A DNA stretch of 64,000 nucleotides, from assembly GCA_029863625.1 (NCBI GenBank), contig JAOTUY010000006.1, positions 1 through 64,000 of the forward strand, in the 5' to 3' direction. Within the stretch, counting starts at the first letter, position 1. Each line of letters opens with the position of its first letter. The notes under the pieces are model-generated. The model was not told the origin of the DNA. It worked only from the letters and a program-made list of their open reading frames with translations, and ran no database searches. Position numbers and translations under genes: made by a program. This stretch comes from Acidimicrobiia bacterium. Its GTDB lineage: Bacteria; Actinomycetota; Acidimicrobiia; Spongiisociales; UBA4744. Positions 18,354 to 28,204 of the stretch are shown one piece after another.

Positions 18354-18847
18354 GGTCTTGCCTCCCATAGAGCGAGCGAGCGATCCAACGCCGCCAGGAG
18401 TTGGACCAGTTGGGTGGTTTCCTCTGGACGGAGACCGGCACAACATCCGTGGAGCATCTCCTCCAGGGTGGGCGTGGACTGCTCCAAGTCCTTCCCCTGT
18501 TCGGTGAGCGTCACCAGCAGACTCCGGCGATCACCGGGGTTGGGTTGGCGGGTCACCAACCCTTTTCGTTCCAGGATGTCGACGATGCCGGTGATAGTCG
18601 CTCGGGTGCAGTGAGCGGCGTCGGCCAGCTCTTTGAGCGGGCGGGCGTCCTGTTCCCACAGTGCGCCGAGGACGACGAACTGTGGGGGCGTGACTCCGGC
18701 GATGCCGACGGTCTGTCGTTGAATGTTCTTGAGCTTCCTACCCAGGCTTTTGACGAGCTGAAAGACGTCAGGGATCGAACCTGTCTGATACTCCTCAACA
18801 TTGAGGCGCTTTCCGATCTCAATTAGGTTAGTGTCCTGATAATTCAT
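18350..18847 (-). CDS. MarR-family transcriptional regulator
   Basis: Dimeric winged-helix repressor of 165 aa. The DNA-binding core is clear: TPPQFVVLGALWEQDARPLKELADAAHCTRATITGIVD, then the wing NPGDRRSLLVTLTEQGKDL. The N-terminal helices and C-terminal tail form the dimer interface. The start (MNYQDTN) follows a GTAAGGAT ribosome site. It heads an operon with two small membrane proteins and lies 129 bp downstream of an MMPL transporter on the same strand, so either may be its target. Confidence 0.88.
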   Translation of the reverse strand: MNYQDTNLIEIGKRLNVEEYQTGSIPDVFQLVKSLGRKLKNIQRQTVGIAGVTPPQFVVLGALWEQDARPLKELADAAHCTRATITGIVDILERKGLVTRQPNPGDRRSLLVTLTEQGKDLEQSTPTLEEMLHGCCAGLRPEETTQLVQLLAALDRSLALWEARP

Positions 18848-18976
18848 ATCCTTACTATATCTCTAAACGAAGAGAGCGGTCAACCCAAAAAGCGCAAATC
18901 GAAATCGCAGATGAAGAACGGACGCGGAGAGCAGATGTTTTCCCGAAATCCTCGGTGGGCGACGTCCGGAGATCAA

Positions 18977-21760
18977 TCAGCGGGTGGCCGGTTCCGGTCG
19001 GGAAGCGTCGATCGCGGCGAAGTCTTCTGCGCGGTCCCGGGTCACCACCATCAGCAGCGACGGCAGAACCAACAACGAAGCGGCCAGCGCCATGGCGATC
19101 ATCACCGCGGTCAACAGCCCGTAGGAAGCGAACATCGGCATCGGGGCCAGGGCCAGGATGGCGAAGCCGACGATCGATGAGGCCGCTGAACCCGCCAGCG
19201 CACCGCCGGTACCGGTCCCGGCCGCGTCCAGCGCGTCTACACGTGTGGCGTGAACTTCCATCTCTTGTCGGTACCGCATGGTGAAGTGGATGGCGAAGTC
19301 GATGCCGATCCCGATGGAGATCGCTCCGATGGTGGCCGTCGCCACATTGACTCCAAACCCGGCGAAGTACATGAAGGCGTACAGCCAGGCCACCACCAGC
19401 AGGATGGGAATGATGCTGACTACCGCGTAGCGCAGGGATCGCATGAACAAGACCGCCAACACCAAACACAAGATCACTGAGATGGGCAGGGAGATGAGCA
19501 AGGAGCGGAGGATGGCGCTCAGCTGCTCGTCGCGGGTGATCGGTCCGGCGGTGAGGGTGACGGTAGCGGCGGTGCCACCGGCGCTGAGATCCGTTTCCAG
19601 GTCGGCGATCAATGGTTCCAGTGCCTCGCGGGCCTGGACGATGTTCTCTTGGGCGCGCGTCCCGACGATGCCGATTCCGATGACTGAAGCTTGCAATGCC
19701 CCGTCCTCGCTCTGCCAGAAGTTGGTGCGAACACCGTCGGGGGTGATCGCCAAGCGGGACTGGTCAAGTGGGACTCCGTTCTGGCGGGTGAAGTCGGCCA
19801 CGGCTGCCAGCTGCTCGGATGTGTCGGGGTAGCCATCACCGTCATCGTCGGTGATCGGCACTCCCGTGGTCGCCTGTATGGCACCCATCGCGACAGGGTT
19901 TCCCATCACCTCGTTGAGGACCTCCAGATGGCCGGCGAAAACGGCCACGTCGCCGTTGTCGCTCTTGGCCATAGATGGGGTGTCGAGCCGGCGCACATCC
20001 GCCACGAACCCGTCGAGCGCCGTGACGGCGGCGGGATGGTTGAGGTTGCCTTCGACGTAGATGGTGGCTCCCTCTCCCGATGTCTCCCCGGCATGACGAT
20101 CGAGCTTGTCGAGACCGACCACGAAGTCCGTGTCTCCCGCGAAAAAGTCGGCCACGTCGAATCTTGCCTCGATCTGGAGGGCGAAGAAGGCGGCCAGGGC
20201 GGTCCCGACTGCGACGATTGGAAGTAGGAGCGCTCGCCGGCGAGCCACGGTGACGATCATTCGCCCGATTCGAGGGGAACCCGCCCCCGACATCCGGTGG
20301 GCCGTGCCGGCGACTTCCGCCGGAACCGTGCGACGGCCGATGAGATAGGGCACCCCCAGGAATACGCTCAGGTAGACCGGCAACAACGCAACGCCGACGG
20401 GCGGATTGATGTAGACCATGAACAGCACCGTCGCCATGGTCCCGGTGGCGGCCAGCCCGATGGCGTTGGCCGCCAAGAACCTCTGGGTGCGAGTCAGAGC
20501 TCGCACTCCGACTCGGGTTTCGACCCCCGTCAGGACGACCGGAGCAATCAAGCCAAGCATCACAAAGGCGGCCGTCAGGGCCACGGCGGTTGCCACCCCG
20601 AACTGGATGATCGACTCCAGCGGAGAACTCACGTTGGAGAGAAAGGCTGCCGAGTCGCTGGCCAGGGCGAGCGTCAGGGCACCCAGGACCGCCGCTAGGC
20701 CCGCCACCAGGGCCGGCCGCGGGGTGAGACCGGTGGCGCGTTCTTCTCGGTAGCGGCCGATGGCGTGAAAAGCGAAATCGACGCCAAACGAGACCATGGC
20801 GATAGGAACGATGAGGTCGAGTATGAGATCGGACTTGAGACCGATCAGGTTCGAGAAGCCCTTCAACCACACCACCAGCACGGCGAGGGCGCCGCCGGTG
20901 ATCGCCACCGCCCAGTACGAGCGGAAGACGACCCCGACCACGAGCAATACGGCGAGGATGGTGAACCCGATGAACGGGCCGGCCGCATTCCCCTGCTCGC
21001 CGCTGGTGAGGTTGACATCGATGGCCACACCCCACACCTGGTTGTGGGATTCGTCCCCTCGCAACGCGGACTGAATCTCGCGGGCGAACTTCTCCTTGTC
21101 CTCAGCCTCAGTGCCCCCGCCGAGCCGAACCCCTTGGCCACCGCCACCGAGGGCCAGGTTGTCGGCCAGCACCGTCACGAATACGGCGGGAGAGGTCCAC
21201 CGGCGCGTAGCCGAGTCCAGGTTGGCTTCGACTGACAAGCCCCACTCGGATGGAGGGCGCTGTTGGAGGAGGATCCCCACCGCTGCGCCGACCTGCTCGT
21301 CGCCGGCGGCGGCGAGCCCTCCAACGCCCTGGCTCCGTAGTAGCGCGTCGGCAGCATCGGCGATGGTGTAGGTCGCCTGGATGTCAACGCCCAGGTCTGC
21401 ATCGAAGTAGGAGAGGAGCTTGGGGCCGACCTCCGGATCGGCACGCAGGTCTGCAGAGTTCTCGAACAATTCGAGCATCGGGTCGCGGGTCAGGACGTTC
21501 CCGGCCCGGGCTTCGACTACGTAGAAAGCCCCAAACACGCTCGAGGCGAAGCGGTCGTTGATGAGCTGTTCGGCATCGAAGACTGCGCCGCCCGGATCCT
21601 GAGAAGCGGTTTCCTCGGGGGCCATCGTGAGGAACGGAATAGCCAACAGCCCGGTAACGAGCAACGCCACAACGACGGCGGTGCCCGATCGACGCTCTAG
21701 CAAGCTGGCGACGCGCTCACCAAACGAAGCGGTCGCGGCCGGACGGTTCCCCTCCTCCAT
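18977..21760 (-). CDS. MMPL/RND-family transporter
   Basis: Membrane transporter of 927 aa with the duplicated RND layout: one N-terminal helix (VVVALLVTGLLAIPFL), a large extracytoplasmic domain, six helices with a sterol-sensing-like core (IVPIAMVSFGVDFAFHAIGRY), then a second copy including ISIGIGIDFAIHFTMRYRQE. The conserved GxDFAxH motifs with Asp in the membrane fit proton-coupled export. The ATG at 21760 follows a strong ribosome site (AAGGGGAG). A short stretch with DDDGDGYPD near the second loop may bind calcium. Such proteins export lipids, siderophores or hydrophobic compounds; here no biosynthetic neighbour indicates a substrate. Confidence 0.88.
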   Translation of the reverse strand: MEEGNRPAATASFGERVASLLERRSGTAVVVALLVTGLLAIPFLTMAPEETASQDPGGAVFDAEQLINDRFASSVFGAFYVVEARAGNVLTRDPMLELFENSADLRADPEVGPKLLSYFDADLGVDIQATYTIADAADALLRSQGVGGLAAAGDEQVGAAVGILLQQRPPSEWGLSVEANLDSATRRWTSPAVFVTVLADNLALGGGGQGVRLGGGTEAEDKEKFAREIQSALRGDESHNQVWGVAIDVNLTSGEQGNAAGPFIGFTILAVLLVVGVVFRSYWAVAITGGALAVLVVWLKGFSNLIGLKSDLILDLIVPIAMVSFGVDFAFHAIGRYREERATGLTPRPALVAGLAAVLGALTLALASDSAAFLSNVSSPLESIIQFGVATAVALTAAFVMLGLIAPVVLTGVETRVGVRALTRTQRFLAANAIGLAATGTMATVLFMVYINPPVGVALLPVYLSVFLGVPYLIGRRTVPAEVAGTAHRMSGAGSPRIGRMIVTVARRRALLLPIVAVGTALAAFFALQIEARFDVADFFAGDTDFVVGLDKLDRHAGETSGEGATIYVEGNLNHPAAVTALDGFVADVRRLDTPSMAKSDNGDVAVFAGHLEVLNEVMGNPVAMGAIQATTGVPITDDDGDGYPDTSEQLAAVADFTRQNGVPLDQSRLAITPDGVRTNFWQSEDGALQASVIGIGIVGTRAQENIVQAREALEPLIADLETDLSAGGTAATVTLTAGPITRDEQLSAILRSLLISLPISVILCLVLAVLFMRSLRYAVVSIIPILLVVAWLYAFMYFAGFGVNVATATIGAISIGIGIDFAIHFTMRYRQEMEVHATRVDALDAAGTGTGGALAGSAASSIVGFAILALAPMPMFASYGLLTAVMIAMALAASLLVLPSLLMVVTRDRAEDFAAIDASRPEPATR

Positions 21761-21884
21761 GCGGACTCCCCTTTGGGAAAGCTTGCCAATAATATCGTGA
21801 AGAAACGCAGATTGTCCAGAGCGATAATTCGCTCTCTGCACACTGTCTCAGCCCATAACTTCGACCCTCGCATAGTGTTGCCGG

Positions 21885-22214
21885 ATGGCATACAACGCCG
21901 CTCTCGCCGACGACATCAGGATTCGGATTGGTGACCATTCCGGGCTCACTGAGCGGCAGATGTTCGGAGGCATAGCTTTCATGGTGAATGGGAACATGGC
22001 CGTCGGAGTCAGCGGCGACGAGTTGATGGTCCGGGTCGGCAAGGACAATCACGACGAGGCGGTCTCACTCCCCGGTGCCCGCACCTTTGACATGTCGGCC
22101 CGGCCGATGCGCGGGTGGGTCGCGGTCGCTCCTGAGGGATTCGCAACAGAAGCCGATCTCGATTCATGGATCGGCCGGGGCGTTGCGTTCGCGGAGAGCC
22201 TCCCGTCCAAATGA
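21885..22214 (+). CDS. TfoX N-terminal-domain protein
   Basis: Protein of 109 aa that consists only of a TfoX N-terminal domain: LTERQMFGGIAFMVNGNMAVGV, ELMVRVGKD and MRGWVAVAPEGF. In gamma-proteobacteria TfoX regulates competence, but single-domain forms in actinobacteria have unknown roles. Its TGA overlaps the ATG of the VOC gene (ATGA), indicating a two-gene operon. Confidence 0.85.
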   Translation: MAYNAALADDIRIRIGDHSGLTERQMFGGIAFMVNGNMAVGVSGDELMVRVGKDNHDEAVSLPGARTFDMSARPMRGWVAVAPEGFATEADLDSWIGRGVAFAESLPSK

Positions 22215-22615
22215 AGGATGAATTCCCGACTGACGAAATGGCGCTGACTCACCTGTTGGTGGTGAGCGATATCGAACACTCGCGGGACTGGTACCGAGAC
22301 GTGCTTGGAGCGGAGATCTACCGTGAATACGGCGGCACCTCGGTAGTGCTCAGCTTTCTCGGCACCTGGCTGCTGTTGGTGACGTCCGGGGGCCCAACCG
22401 CCGACAAGCCGGAGCTGTCGATGGAGACTCCCGACGATCCGTCGACGGTCCACAGCTCATTCACAATCCGGGTTCCGGACTGCCGGGCCGCCTACGCGAC
22501 ACTCGTCGAACGAGGCGCCGAGTTTCTGACGCCGCCCTACGACCGAGGCGCTGAAGTGCGCTGCTTCTTTCGTGACCCCGACGGACACCTGTTCGAGATC
22601 AGCCAAGCGGTGTAG
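22211..22615 (+). CDS. VOC-family (glyoxalase/dioxygenase fold) protein
   Basis: Protein of 134 aa with one vicinal-oxygen-chelate module: LTHLLVVSDIEHSRDWYRDVLGA at the N-terminus and RCFFRDPDGHLFEISQ at the C-terminus, holding the usual metal-ligand His and Glu. It would be a metal-dependent glyoxalase-like, dioxygenase-like or resistance enzyme. It starts inside the TfoX stop codon, so the pair is co-translated. Substrate unknown. Confidence 0.85.
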   Translation: MKDEFPTDEMALTHLLVVSDIEHSRDWYRDVLGAEIYREYGGTSVVLSFLGTWLLLVTSGGPTADKPELSMETPDDPSTVHSSFTIRVPDCRAAYATLVERGAEFLTPPYDRGAEVRCFFRDPDGHLFEISQAV

Positions 22616-22650
22616 TCGGCGAGCGCCACTCGAGTTTCGAGGGCCAACCG

Positions 22651-24114
22651 TCAGTTGTAGTGGCGGACGTCGTTCCAGATGTCGGCCAGTTGGCCTTCGG
22701 GAGCCATGCAGAGGTACAGCGGTAGGCCGGCCTCTTCGTTTTCGACCCCGTACGGGTTGGTGATCGTTCCGGCCTGGGCGGTAGTCGGGCAGATGCGGTC
22801 GAGGACGTCACCGATCTGACCAACGCCGATAACCGGCCCGTGGCGGTCCGGAGGGCCCCATAACCAGTAATTGTTATGCCCGCTCACCGCCGGCGGCAGA
22901 CCGGCGTCTGGTCCAAGGATATCGATGGCTCCCGCCTCACCGTACGACCCGGTGAAAATTGCCACCTCATCTCGCTGGTCGGCAGGGATCGTTTCGTAGA
23001 CCGCTGCTACCTGGTCGACCAGCTCGGGCCAACCGACCGTCTCGCCGAGTTCACCGGTGGCATCCAGGGTCGCCAGGGTCCTCGGGGGAAGCAGGGGGAG
23101 GGCGATGAACAGTCCGACGAAGACGCCGAAGACGGTCGTCCCGATCATCACCCGCCTTCCCTTTCCCTCGAGACCTTCGAACCAGAGTGCCCCGGCCGCC
23201 AGCAGAGTCGAGTACAGCGGAGCGACGTAATACGACTTGCCTCCGGTGACGAGAAAGAACCCGAACAGCAAAACGAACGTTATCCCGATGGGCCGCCAGG
23301 TTGTGAGGTTGGCCGAACGGAGGAGACGCCATAGTCCGATCGCCGCCGGGACAACCAGTACGATCGAAAGCAGGCCGATCTGTTCCAAGACGAAGGCCAC
23401 CGGACCGTCGCTGCGCCCGGCCAGGGCGCCGGCCATCTCCAGTTGCGGCAGGTCATTGGCCACCTGCCAGATCATGTTGGGCAGCGCGATCATTGCAGCG
23501 ATGCCGACCCCGATCCACGGCCATTTCACGGCCAGCAGCTTGCGCTGCTTCGTGATGAGTAGCGAGATCAGCACCGCCATGGCGAACAAAGCCATGAGGT
23601 GTTTGTTCTGAAGACCGATCCCGACGGTGAACCCGAGGCCGAGCCACCAGCGGGGCTCGTCACCGTCGAGCAAGCGCACCAGGATCCACGTGGCGAGGGT
23701 CCAGAGGAAGTAGTCGAAGGCGGCGGTGCTGAAGAGATGCCCGACGCCCAGCGCAACGCCCGCCCCGCCGGCGGTCACCGCGGCGTAGATCTGGGCCCGG
23801 GCGCCTCCGCCGAATCGTCGCGCCATAGCCGCGGCCAGGACCACGACACCACCGATCGCCAGCGCCGGGAGGATGCGCAGCGCAACCGGTGAGGTCCCAC
23901 CGATCGTCTCGAAGATCCGGGCGATCAGGGGAGTGAGAGGTGGTTGATCGACGAAACCCCAGTCGAGTCGCCTGCCCGCCACCAGGAAGTACAGCTCGTC
24001 GCGATGGAAACCGTGTCTCCCGGCCACCGACATCAGCAGGGCGATCACGGAACCGGCGGTAATCCAAACCGATCGTGGCAGTCGGCCCGTTACCACGGGC
24101 TTGGGAGCGGTCAT
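22651..24114 (-). CDS. GT39/ArnT-like membrane glycosyltransferase
   Basis: Integral membrane protein of 487 aa. The first loop contains the polyprenyl-phosphate-sugar transferase motif with acidic residues (GFHRDELYFLVAG), followed by FVDQPPLTPLIARIFE, typical of the PMT/ArnT family. About ten helices follow, then a soluble C-terminal domain of about 130 residues (from VYETIPADQRDEVAIFTG). It would transfer a sugar from a lipid carrier to a protein or glycolipid on the outer face. It lies 10 bp after an alpha/beta hydrolase gene on the same strand. Confidence 0.85.
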   Translation of the reverse strand: MTAPKPVVTGRLPRSVWITAGSVIALLMSVAGRHGFHRDELYFLVAGRRLDWGFVDQPPLTPLIARIFETIGGTSPVALRILPALAIGGVVVLAAAMARRFGGGARAQIYAAVTAGGAGVALGVGHLFSTAAFDYFLWTLATWILVRLLDGDEPRWWLGLGFTVGIGLQNKHLMALFAMAVLISLLITKQRKLLAVKWPWIGVGIAAMIALPNMIWQVANDLPQLEMAGALAGRSDGPVAFVLEQIGLLSIVLVVPAAIGLWRLLRSANLTTWRPIGITFVLLFGFFLVTGGKSYYVAPLYSTLLAAGALWFEGLEGKGRRVMIGTTVFGVFVGLFIALPLLPPRTLATLDATGELGETVGWPELVDQVAAVYETIPADQRDEVAIFTGSYGEAGAIDILGPDAGLPPAVSGHNNYWLWGPPDRHGPVIGVGQIGDVLDRICPTTAQAGTITNPYGVENEEAGLPLYLCMAPEGQLADIWNDVRHYN

Positions 24115-24124
24115 TGTTCCGGCC

Positions 24125-25045
24125 TCAACCCGGAACCTTGAGGTAGCCGTCCAAGTAGTCGATGACACCGCGGATGGCTGTCTCCTGGACCTCGTCGACC
24201 TCGTAGGTCCCGTCGGTGCCACGCCTTGGGTAGACGTACCCGTGCAGAGGATGGTCGTAGGACACCCACTCCACCTCTTTGCCCGCTTCTTCGAGTAACT
24301 CGTACGTAGTGCGGAAGATCCCCTGCAGGTGATCGGTCTCCCTTCCCATGACGAGGATCGGGGTTCGAATGGTGCTGATCCGCTGCGCGGCGAGGTCGGT
24401 GTCGATCCGGCCCCTCACCTTGGCGACTTCAACCATCTTCATGTCTTCGACCTTGCGCAGCTGCGTCTTGTGGTCGAGGGGCGCGGTTTCGTCGGGGGTC
24501 AGGGCCAGGAACTCGTGGGAGGCCGGTTCGCTGGCCACCGCCACTGCCGCGCCGTGGTACTCAGAGGTGATCTTGAGCACCATCTCGCCGCCATGGCTCA
24601 TGCCGATGAGACCCACCCGCGTTGGGTCAACGGGAGGGAGATGCTTCACGTACTCAATGACGGCTATCTCGTCCTCGTATTCCAGCGGCGAACGGTTGAA
24701 TAACCCCCGGCCGGTCCGCTCACCCTGTACCAGCCGTCCACCTGTGTTGTACCCGAGTTCGACTTCGGTCCGGTATCGCAGCCAGGCGCAGGCATATCCG
24801 GCGTCGAGGAGACGCTCCATTGTGTAGCCCTGGTTCTGAACCGCATCGCGCACCCACGCCATGCCGCCGCCCCCGTTACCCGAAGCCAGCAACACGATCG
24901 GAAACGGTCCGTCTCCGGCAGGCATACGTAGCCCGATGGTGGTGTATAGGCCATCCATCGTTTCGACGTACATGAGCTGAACCGGTATGTCCGACCCCTG
25001 GACGGGCTCGGTGATCACAACATGTTCGGGATCGATTGGTGCCAC
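24125..25045 (-). CDS. Alpha/beta hydrolase (dienelactone hydrolase-like)
   Basis: Serine hydrolase of 306 aa. Strand-turn motifs are IVLLASGNGGGG (oxyanion region) and the nucleophile elbow GLIGMSHGGEMVL with Ser. The acid is probably the Asp of MGRETD or a nearby residue, and the His is in YDHPLHGYV. The GTG at 25045 has the best ribosome site (AAAGGAG, 6 nt); longer forms upstream look artificial. It is immediately upstream of the GT39 gene, so a role in removing or modifying acyl groups is possible, though general esterase or peptidase activity cannot be excluded. Confidence 0.8.
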   Translation of the reverse strand: MAPIDPEHVVITEPVQGSDIPVQLMYVETMDGLYTTIGLRMPAGDGPFPIVLLASGNGGGGMAWVRDAVQNQGYTMERLLDAGYACAWLRYRTEVELGYNTGGRLVQGERTGRGLFNRSPLEYEDEIAVIEYVKHLPPVDPTRVGLIGMSHGGEMVLKITSEYHGAAVAVASEPASHEFLALTPDETAPLDHKTQLRKVEDMKMVEVAKVRGRIDTDLAAQRISTIRTPILVMGRETDHLQGIFRTTYELLEEAGKEVEWVSYDHPLHGYVYPRRGTDGTYEVDEVQETAIRGVIDYLDGYLKVPG

Positions 25046-25198
25046 GGCATTCTCCTTTGCGCACTCGACGATAGAGCCCGCGGGGCGGGGTCGTGTCTTC
25101 CGGATCGCGTTCATGTTCGGGCGGGTCGGGGATGACGGCAGGCCCGGTGACGGCAATGCGCCGGGCGTGTGTACCATCCCTGGGCTTCGTCTGTCACT

Positions 25199-26464
25199 AT
25201 GAGCAAACCCTCATCACACCCAAAACTAGAAGACCGTGAATTCACGGTGATGATCGCCATGATCATGGCGCTCAGTGCCCTGGCCATCGATATCATGCTG
25301 CCCACTTTTGGAGCGGTGCGAAGCGAGTTCGGCCTGCCCGCTGATTCGACGGCCCCGGCTGCCATTGTGACGTTCTTCTTCCTGGGATTGGCCTCGGCCC
25401 AGGTTTTTTTTGGACCGCTGGCCGACCGGTTCGGGCGCAAGGCCGTACTGTACGCGGGGCTGGTTGTGTACGTCGGCAGTGCCCTGTCCGCCACGCTTGC
25501 ACCGACCCTGGAGATGGTGCTGGTGAGCCGGTTCATTTGGGGCGTTGGGGCTGCTGCCCCGCGGGTGGTCGCGATTTCGATGGTGCGGGACGCTTACGAG
25601 GGAGAGGCCATGGCCCGGACCATGTCGGTCATCATGTCGATCTTCGTTCTGGTGCCTGTGGTCGCACCAAGTGTGGGAGCCCTCATCCTGAACGTCGCTT
25701 CCTGGCGATGGGTGTTCGGGGCATGTGCATTGTTTGCGGTGGCGATGGCGTTGTGGACGCTGCGCCTGCCCGAGAGCCTCAAACCGGAGAATCGGTTAAC
25801 GCTGCGATTTGACTCGATCGGCACGGCGGCCAAGACCGTCTTGAAGAATCGGCAGACGATCGGCTACGCGCTGGCCATGACGTTTGTCTTTGGTGTGTTC
25901 ATGTCTTATCTGGCCAGTTCTGAGCTGATTGTCTCGGACGTCTTCGATCGGGCCGAGCAGTTTCCGTACATCTTTGGCGGACTCGCCGCTGTGATGGGCG
26001 CGGCGATGCTCGCCAATGCGGCCATCGTTTCCCGCGTCGGGCTGCGGCGCCTGGTCCGCGCGGTTCTGGTTCTCTATGTGACCGGAGCCATCGGTCTGGT
26101 GGTGCTGGCCGTTGTCACGGACGGCGTTCCGGCCTTCTGGATCTTCCTGATCGGTCTGGCCTTCATGCTGAGCATGCACGCCATTCTCATCCCCAATTTC
26201 AACACACTGGCGATGAACCCGATGGGGAAGGTGGCAGGCACTGCCGCCGCCCTCATCGGAACCATCTCCACGGCGGGTGGCGCAGCGCTGGGTTCCGTCC
26301 TCGACCGGACCTTTGATGGAACGGTACTGCCGTTCACTCTCGGGTTCCTCGGCTACGGGATCGTGGCCGCAGGGTTCGTCTGGTGGGCAGAAAAGGGTCG
26401 GCTCTTTGCTACAGACACTCCCTCCGACGAACAGCTGGCCAAAGCCGCCACGCTCGGTGGCTGA
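25199..26464 (+). CDS. MFS drug:H+ antiporter (Bcr/CflA-like)
   Basis: Twelve-helix major facilitator of 421 aa. N-terminal MALSALAIDIMLPTFGAVRSEF and the loop FFGPLADRFGRKAVLY (motif A, G-L-A-D-R-x-G-R) and ISMVRDAYEGEAMARTMS match the Bcr/CflA multidrug group. The ATG at 25199 is chosen from the homology start. It is divergent from the hydrolase/GT39 operon. Likely exports a small hydrophobic or amphipathic compound. Confidence 0.88.
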   Translation: MSKPSSHPKLEDREFTVMIAMIMALSALAIDIMLPTFGAVRSEFGLPADSTAPAAIVTFFFLGLASAQVFFGPLADRFGRKAVLYAGLVVYVGSALSATLAPTLEMVLVSRFIWGVGAAAPRVVAISMVRDAYEGEAMARTMSVIMSIFVLVPVVAPSVGALILNVASWRWVFGACALFAVAMALWTLRLPESLKPENRLTLRFDSIGTAAKTVLKNRQTIGYALAMTFVFGVFMSYLASSELIVSDVFDRAEQFPYIFGGLAAVMGAAMLANAAIVSRVGLRRLVRAVLVLYVTGAIGLVVLAVVTDGVPAFWIFLIGLAFMLSMHAILIPNFNTLAMNPMGKVAGTAAALIGTISTAGGAALGSVLDRTFDGTVLPFTLGFLGYGIVAAGFVWWAEKGRLFATDTPSDEQLAKAATLGG

Positions 26465-26574
26465 TCGGTGAGGCGGGGGTGGTCATGGCGCCTCGCGAAA
26501 AGTTGCCGAGACGGCGGAGAACTTCGTCTGATAGGTGGTCAGATCCGGGAGGAACGACGAAGAGGGAGGTCGAC

Positions 26575-28065
26575 ATGACACCCAGGATCAGAGTCGCGCT
26601 CATTGCGGTGGTGCTCGCCGCGGCGAGCCTGCCGACGGCGGCCATTGCCGGGCCACAGGCATGCGAGACACGCAATAACAACACGATCGCCAAACTGCTG
26701 GAGTGCGTCTCCCTTGACGGCGTACGTGAGCACCAGGCGGCATTCCAGGCGATTGCCGATGCCAACGGCGGCATTCGCACGTCGGGCACGCCCGGCTACG
26801 ATCAGTCCGTCGCCTATGTGGCCGAACGCATGGAAGCGGCCGGCTACAACGTGACGGTCCAGGAGTTCGACTTCCAGACGTTCATCGTGCTGTCGCCGAC
26901 CGTTCTCGAGCAGGTGGCGCCGCCGCCGGCCGGTCCGATCGTGACGAACATCATGTCGTACTCGGGGAGCGGCGACGTCACCGCGCCCGTGACCGCACTG
27001 GCGGCTCCGCCTGCAGACGGAACACCCGGTTGTGACGCGGCGGACTTCGCCGGGTTCCCGGCCGGGGACATCGCTCTGATCAGCCGGGGCGCCTGCGCGT
27101 TCGCCCTCAAAGCGACCAACGCCTTCAACGCGGGGGCGTCGGGAGTCGTCATCTACAACAACATCCCCGGCACCCTGAACGGCACGCTCGGCAACACGTT
27201 CACGCTCGACATCCCGGTCACTTCGGTGACGCTGGACGTCGGTACCCAGCTGGCGGCTACTTCGGGGCTGATTATGCGCCTCAAGACCGACACGTTCCGG
27301 GGTATAGCGACGACTTCAAACGTGATCGCCGAGTCGAAGTCGGGTGATCCCAACAACGTTGTGATGGTCGGGGCCCACCTCGACTCCGTCAACGCCGGGC
27401 CGGGCATCCAGGACAACGGGTCGGGGAGCGCGGCCATCCTCGAAGCGGCCAAGCAGATGGCCAAGGTCAAGCCGAAGAACAAGGTGCGCTTCGCCTGGTG
27501 GGGCGCCGAGGAGTCAGGGCTAGTGGGGTCCACGTTCTACGTGAACAGCCTGTCGATTGAGGAGCGCGACAAGATCGCCCTCTACCTGAACTTCGACATG
27601 ATCGGCTCACCGAACCACGTCTTCTTCATCTACGACGGAGACGACTCAGACGTCGTCGGGGCCGGACCGGGACCGGAGGGCTCGGCTGCGATCGAGAAAC
27701 TGTTCGAGTCGTTCTACAAGGCCCGCGGCGTACCGTTCAAGGGCACCGACTTCTCCGGGCGATCCGACTACGGGCCGTTTATCGCGGTTGGGATCCCGGC
27801 CGGGGGGCTCTTCACGGGCGCCGAGGGCATTAAGACCGCTGATGAGGCTGCCATGTGGGGAGGCACAGCCGGGGAGCAGTACGACCCGTGCTACCACCTG
27901 GCCTGCGACACGTTCGACAACATCAGCCTGCAGGCGCTCGATGTGAACTCGGATGCGGTGGCGGCGGCGACCCTCACCTACGCGATGAACACCAAATCCA
28001 TCAACGGGAAGAAGGGGAAGGGCAACTTCAAGCCCCAGAACGTCGACTTCCTGCCGCACTCCTAG
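26575..28065 (+). CDS. Secreted M28 aminopeptidase with PA domain
   Basis: Secreted zinc aminopeptidase of 496 aa. A signal peptide ends at AAIAG (about residue 25). The N-terminal peptidase part is followed by a protease-associated insert (about 110-240, with ALISRGACAFALKATNAFNAGASGV) and the M28 catalytic core: zinc ligands in GAHLDSVNAGPGIQDNGSG (His, Asp), the base and ligand in WGAEESGL, Asp in NFDMIGS, and His in CYHLACD. The ATG at 26575 has ribosome site GGGAGG. A Lys/Gly-rich tail ends the protein. It probably digests extracellular peptides for nutrition. A strong terminator follows. Confidence 0.93.
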   Translation: MTPRIRVALIAVVLAAASLPTAAIAGPQACETRNNNTIAKLLECVSLDGVREHQAAFQAIADANGGIRTSGTPGYDQSVAYVAERMEAAGYNVTVQEFDFQTFIVLSPTVLEQVAPPPAGPIVTNIMSYSGSGDVTAPVTALAAPPADGTPGCDAADFAGFPAGDIALISRGACAFALKATNAFNAGASGVVIYNNIPGTLNGTLGNTFTLDIPVTSVTLDVGTQLAATSGLIMRLKTDTFRGIATTSNVIAESKSGDPNNVVMVGAHLDSVNAGPGIQDNGSGSAAILEAAKQMAKVKPKNKVRFAWWGAEESGLVGSTFYVNSLSIEERDKIALYLNFDMIGSPNHVFFIYDGDDSDVVGAGPGPEGSAAIEKLFESFYKARGVPFKGTDFSGRSDYGPFIAVGIPAGGLFTGAEGIKTADEAAMWGGTAGEQYDPCYHLACDTFDNISLQALDVNSDAVAAATLTYAMNTKSINGKKGKGNFKPQNVDFLPHS

Positions 28066-28076
28066 ACCAAAGCACA

Positions 28077-28109
28077 GACCCCGGGGGCGGATCGACCGCT
28101 CCCGGGGTC
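28077..28109 (+). terminator. Rho-independent-type hairpin after M28 gene
   Basis: A 9-bp GACCCCGGG/CCCGGGGTC stem continues, after a single mismatch, into a GCGG/CCGC stem with a 5-nt loop. It sits 12 bp after the peptidase stop and before the end of a convergent gene. No T-run is present, so it may act in both directions. Confidence 0.7.
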
Positions 28110-28204
28110 ATGCTCGATCAGATCACGCTACTTCCAGCGCTTGGTCGCGCCGGGCCAGGCGTTCCCTGTGATCTGCGAGGGCCGGTTGAAGCAACGATCT
28201 GACC

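Noticed and set aside
18840..18880. MarR operator as an ATAT-N7-ATAT palindrome
   Set aside because: The arms are only 4 bp and AT-only, so they are expected by chance.
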